Below are positions 41,461-43,282 of a stretch of DNA of 43,282 bases, piece after piece. The notes below the pieces were generated by a model. The model did no database searches. It worked only from the letters and a program-made list of their open reading frames with translations, and was not told where the DNA came from. The translations under genes were made by a program, and so were the position numbers. How positions within the stretch are numbered: position 1 is the first letter of the stretch; each line of letters begins with the position of its first letter. Origin of the DNA: Chitinispirillaceae bacterium (lineage in GTDB: Bacteria; Fibrobacterota; Chitinivibrionia; Chitinivibrionales; Chitinispirillaceae); assembly GCA_016930275.1 (NCBI GenBank), contig JAFGHA010000234.1, positions 1-43,282 on the forward strand, in the 5' to 3' direction.

Positions 41461-43011
41461 ATGAAACGCAGAGATTTTCTTCGATACGGCAGCGGTGCGG
41501 CACTCGGGGCGCCGTTGATTTTAACCCCGCGAAAACATCTTTTCGCCTCTCCCGCGAAATCACGCCTGGCAATTGTTCAGGACCCGCGCGTAGCGGGGCT
41601 TCTCTACTCCACAATCGATGAAGTTGTCATTAATCGGGACGAAGAAGAGGAACTTACCGGTAAAGTCATTGACCGTCTCCAGGCCTATGTGGTTGATCAA
41701 ACCTATGTTGCACCGATGGTCGACGAAGCGATCGTATCGCTTACCCAGAAAGAAAGCGTTGCTGCCGCATGGGAGAGTCTGTTTCCACCAGGTCAGCTTA
41801 CCGCCGAGACGAAAATCGCCATAAAAATCAACATCTGCTATGGTTGGGAACCCTCGTACAGCTGGAATACGGTGATGAGTCCCTTCGGTGCGAAAGCGTC
41901 GATAGTCAATGCGATCGTTCTCGGTCTTTCCCAGATGCTCGATGGAACCTTTCCGATAACCAATATACGGGTATTCGACCGGATCGTGGACAGCATGACC
42001 CAGAATAACGAGCGGATGGTGCAACAGGGCTTTCCCGCGAGTACCGTTGAAAAAACGTATCTGGTTGCCGGAGAAGGACAGTATGGTATCGAACTGGTCA
42101 ATGTCGATAGAGGTGCGGATTTCCTTTCCACCGCTCCGACCTTCGAAGCCGGCCCGGAGGGCAAGACCGTCACGCAGACGATCGTCCCTCCGGTATACGA
42201 ATCGGATTTCATGATCAACCTGACGAACATGAAGGACCACTACTACGCCGGGGTGACCGGTGCCTTCAAAAATCTTTTCGGATGCATCCATAACTGCGGC
42301 GCCACCCACGGCCGTCAATCGGGTGAACCACTCAATGACGACGGCTGCAGTCCGGCAGACTATCTTCCCGATGTGTACAGAAACCTCAACGACACCTGTC
42401 CGATCATCGTCCATATCATGGACGGCCTGGGCGGTCTGTACGAGGGCGGTCCGACGTACGGACGGATGTTCTCCCACAATATGATCACCGCAAGCACCGA
42501 TCCGGTGACTCTTGACTTCTATGAACTCATGCTCGTCAACGACGCCCGGATCGCCAACGGCATGCACGCCATCCTGACACCGGAAATATTTTCAACCAAC
42601 GAGGATGAACACGTCAACGCCACCTACCTCAACCTCGCCGCTCAGTATTATTCGCTCGGTAATCTCAACGAGGGTGAGCAGATCCGGACACCGATGGTCG
42701 GTACGGTCATACCGTTGCCGTCGCTTCAGAAACCCCAATCGCGGCTGCTCGAACTGAAACGTTCCACGGGTGCATACCGGCTCGGTATCGCACTCGACCG
42801 TTCCGGCAGAACCCATACGATAGAATCACGGATTCTCAACCTGCAGGGGAAAACGGTCCGTGCGGTGAAGACGATACGAACCAGTCAACCGATGCTCGAA
42901 CTTGAGTGGGATGGAAGAAACGGTATCGGCGGGGGGGTCGCGCGTGGACTTTACAGCTGGGAAATCAGGGTGGACGGCATCGTGCACCATCAGACGGTGG
43001 CCCATTTCTGA
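41461..43011 (+). CDS. Tat-exported DUF362-domain protein with C-terminal beta-sandwich tail
   Basis: The 516-residue protein starts with a twin-arginine signal (KRRDFLRYGSGAALGAPLIL), so it is probably exported folded, possibly with a cofactor. Residues about 35-420 match DUF362, including FMINLTNMKDHYYAGVTGAFKNLFGCIHNCG, VHIMDGLGGLYEGGP and STDPVTLDFYELMLV. DUF362 proteins often bind Fe-S clusters through added ferredoxin parts, which are absent here. Only Cys in FGCIHNCG and DDGCSP are candidates for metal binding. Residues after about 430 (LGIALDRSGRTHTIESRILNLQGKTVR... LELEWDGRNGIGGGVARGLYSWEIRVDG) are a FlgD-like or T9SS-type C-terminal domain. A secreted SMP-30-like gene follows 74 bases downstream. 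Confidence 0.83.
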   Translation: MKRRDFLRYGSGAALGAPLILTPRKHLFASPAKSRLAIVQDPRVAGLLYSTIDEVVINRDEEEELTGKVIDRLQAYVVDQTYVAPMVDEAIVSLTQKESVAAAWESLFPPGQLTAETKIAIKINICYGWEPSYSWNTVMSPFGAKASIVNAIVLGLSQMLDGTFPITNIRVFDRIVDSMTQNNERMVQQGFPASTVEKTYLVAGEGQYGIELVNVDRGADFLSTAPTFEAGPEGKTVTQTIVPPVYESDFMINLTNMKDHYYAGVTGAFKNLFGCIHNCGATHGRQSGEPLNDDGCSPADYLPDVYRNLNDTCPIIVHIMDGLGGLYEGGPTYGRMFSHNMITASTDPVTLDFYELMLVNDARIANGMHAILTPEIFSTNEDEHVNATYLNLAAQYYSLGNLNEGEQIRTPMVGTVIPLPSLQKPQSRLLELKRSTGAYRLGIALDRSGRTHTIESRILNLQGKTVRAVKTIRTSQPMLELEWDGRNGIGGGVARGLYSWEIRVDGIVHHQTVAHF

Positions 43012-43084
43012 CCGGCGGTTCCGGATCATGCAACTTTCCGGCGGTACCCTCGGTATCACCGATATAAACAACAGAGAGAACACT

Positions 43085-43282
43085 ATGCACAAACAACCCG
43101 AAACAAATGCACTTGTACACGCAGCATTTTTCTGTCTCGCCCTCACGATAGTTGCCGGCGCCCATACCATTAATCTTCCTGCAAACCTGGTCGACGCCAC
43201 CGAGTCGCTCGAAACCGTCGCGACCGGCATAACCTTCGGTGAAGGCCCGGCGGTTGATTCGGAAGGTAACCTCTTTTTCTCC
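43085..43282 (+). CDS. Secreted SMP-30/gluconolactonase-like protein, cut at window edge
   Basis: The frame is open from the ATG at 43085 to the last base (66 codons). The N-terminus has a hydrophobic signal segment (AAFFCLALTIVAGA). The mature part begins with LETVATGITFGEGPAVDSEGNLFFS, the opening blade of SMP-30/LRE-type six-bladed beta-propellers, where the Glu in GEGP is the first metal ligand. Family members are calcium- or zinc-dependent lactonases that act on sugar lactones. AGAGAG lies upstream of the ATG. Exported versions are common near glycan utilisation genes. The rest of the protein lies outside the window. Confidence 0.75.
   Translation, partial: MHKQPETNALVHAAFFCLALTIVAGAHTINLPANLVDATESLETVATGITFGEGPAVDSEGNLFFS

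Noticed and set aside
41560..42567. 335-codon minus-strand frame inside the DUF362 gene
   Set aside because: Shadow frame on the opposite strand of a gene with clear DUF362 and Tat signatures.

Overview
The window looks like a chromosomal segment of a Gram-negative, mid-GC bacterium, plausibly from the Fibrobacterota/Chitinivibrionia neighbourhood. This is an inference. It rests on a lipoprotein with an early Asn-Pro-Trp-Asp-Pro motif, secreted enzymes with short C-terminal beta-sandwich (T9SS-like or FlgD-like) tails, a type VI secretion locus (so an outer membrane), and PEGA and beta-helix proteins. No rRNA, tRNA, CRISPR array, transposase or phage gene is visible. Both window edges cut a gene.

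Layout. 1-964: cut PEGA-domain protein (minus). 1327-2907: beta-helix lipoprotein. 2947-4477: endonuclease IV, a possible 42-residue protein, and HU with a clear terminator. 4751-5908: secreted C10-type cysteine peptidase homologue. 6131-7546: sigma-54 activator with an atypical receiver domain. 7607-11198 (minus): lysine 2,3-aminomutase-type radical SAM enzyme followed by two D-Ala-D-Ala-ligase-like ATP-grasp enzymes, which reads as a small beta-lysine peptide pathway. 11607-15186: secreted GH172 (DUF2961) and DUF4380 proteins, both with C-terminal sorting-like tails. 15462-20748: tightly overlapping operon (multi-TM protein, DUF4129, DUF4350, MoxR ATPase, DUF58), with SpoIIM-family and RDD genes beside it, a recurrent membrane-associated MoxR cluster.

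22918-26228 (minus): four closely packed genes of unknown role (zinc-ribbon protein, secreted 535-residue protein, 120-residue membrane protein, MFS transporter), AT-richer by eye than their surroundings. 26375-32512 (minus): T6SS baseplate and recycling genes tssE, tssF, tssG and clpV, without sheath, tube, membrane-complex or effector genes. 32752-33263: DUF4160/DUF2442 pair. 33467-34570: SPFH protein fused to a GYF_2 domain. 34796-37018: SLC12-like cation-chloride cotransporter homologue. 37057-40503 (minus): large hybrid histidine kinase and a CheY-like regulator. 40583-41032: YhcH/YjgK/YiaL protein. 41461-43011: Tat-exported DUF362 protein with a C-terminal tail. 43085 onward: cut secreted SMP-30/gluconolactonase-like protein.

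The items I would follow first are the aminomutase/ATP-grasp operon, the four-gene zinc-ribbon/MFS operon, two promoters placed for leaderless transcription (SpoIIM and SLC12 genes), a nine-G tract that forms the ribosome binding site of the DUF4380 gene, and a family of GTTC/GAAC palindromes at gene ends.
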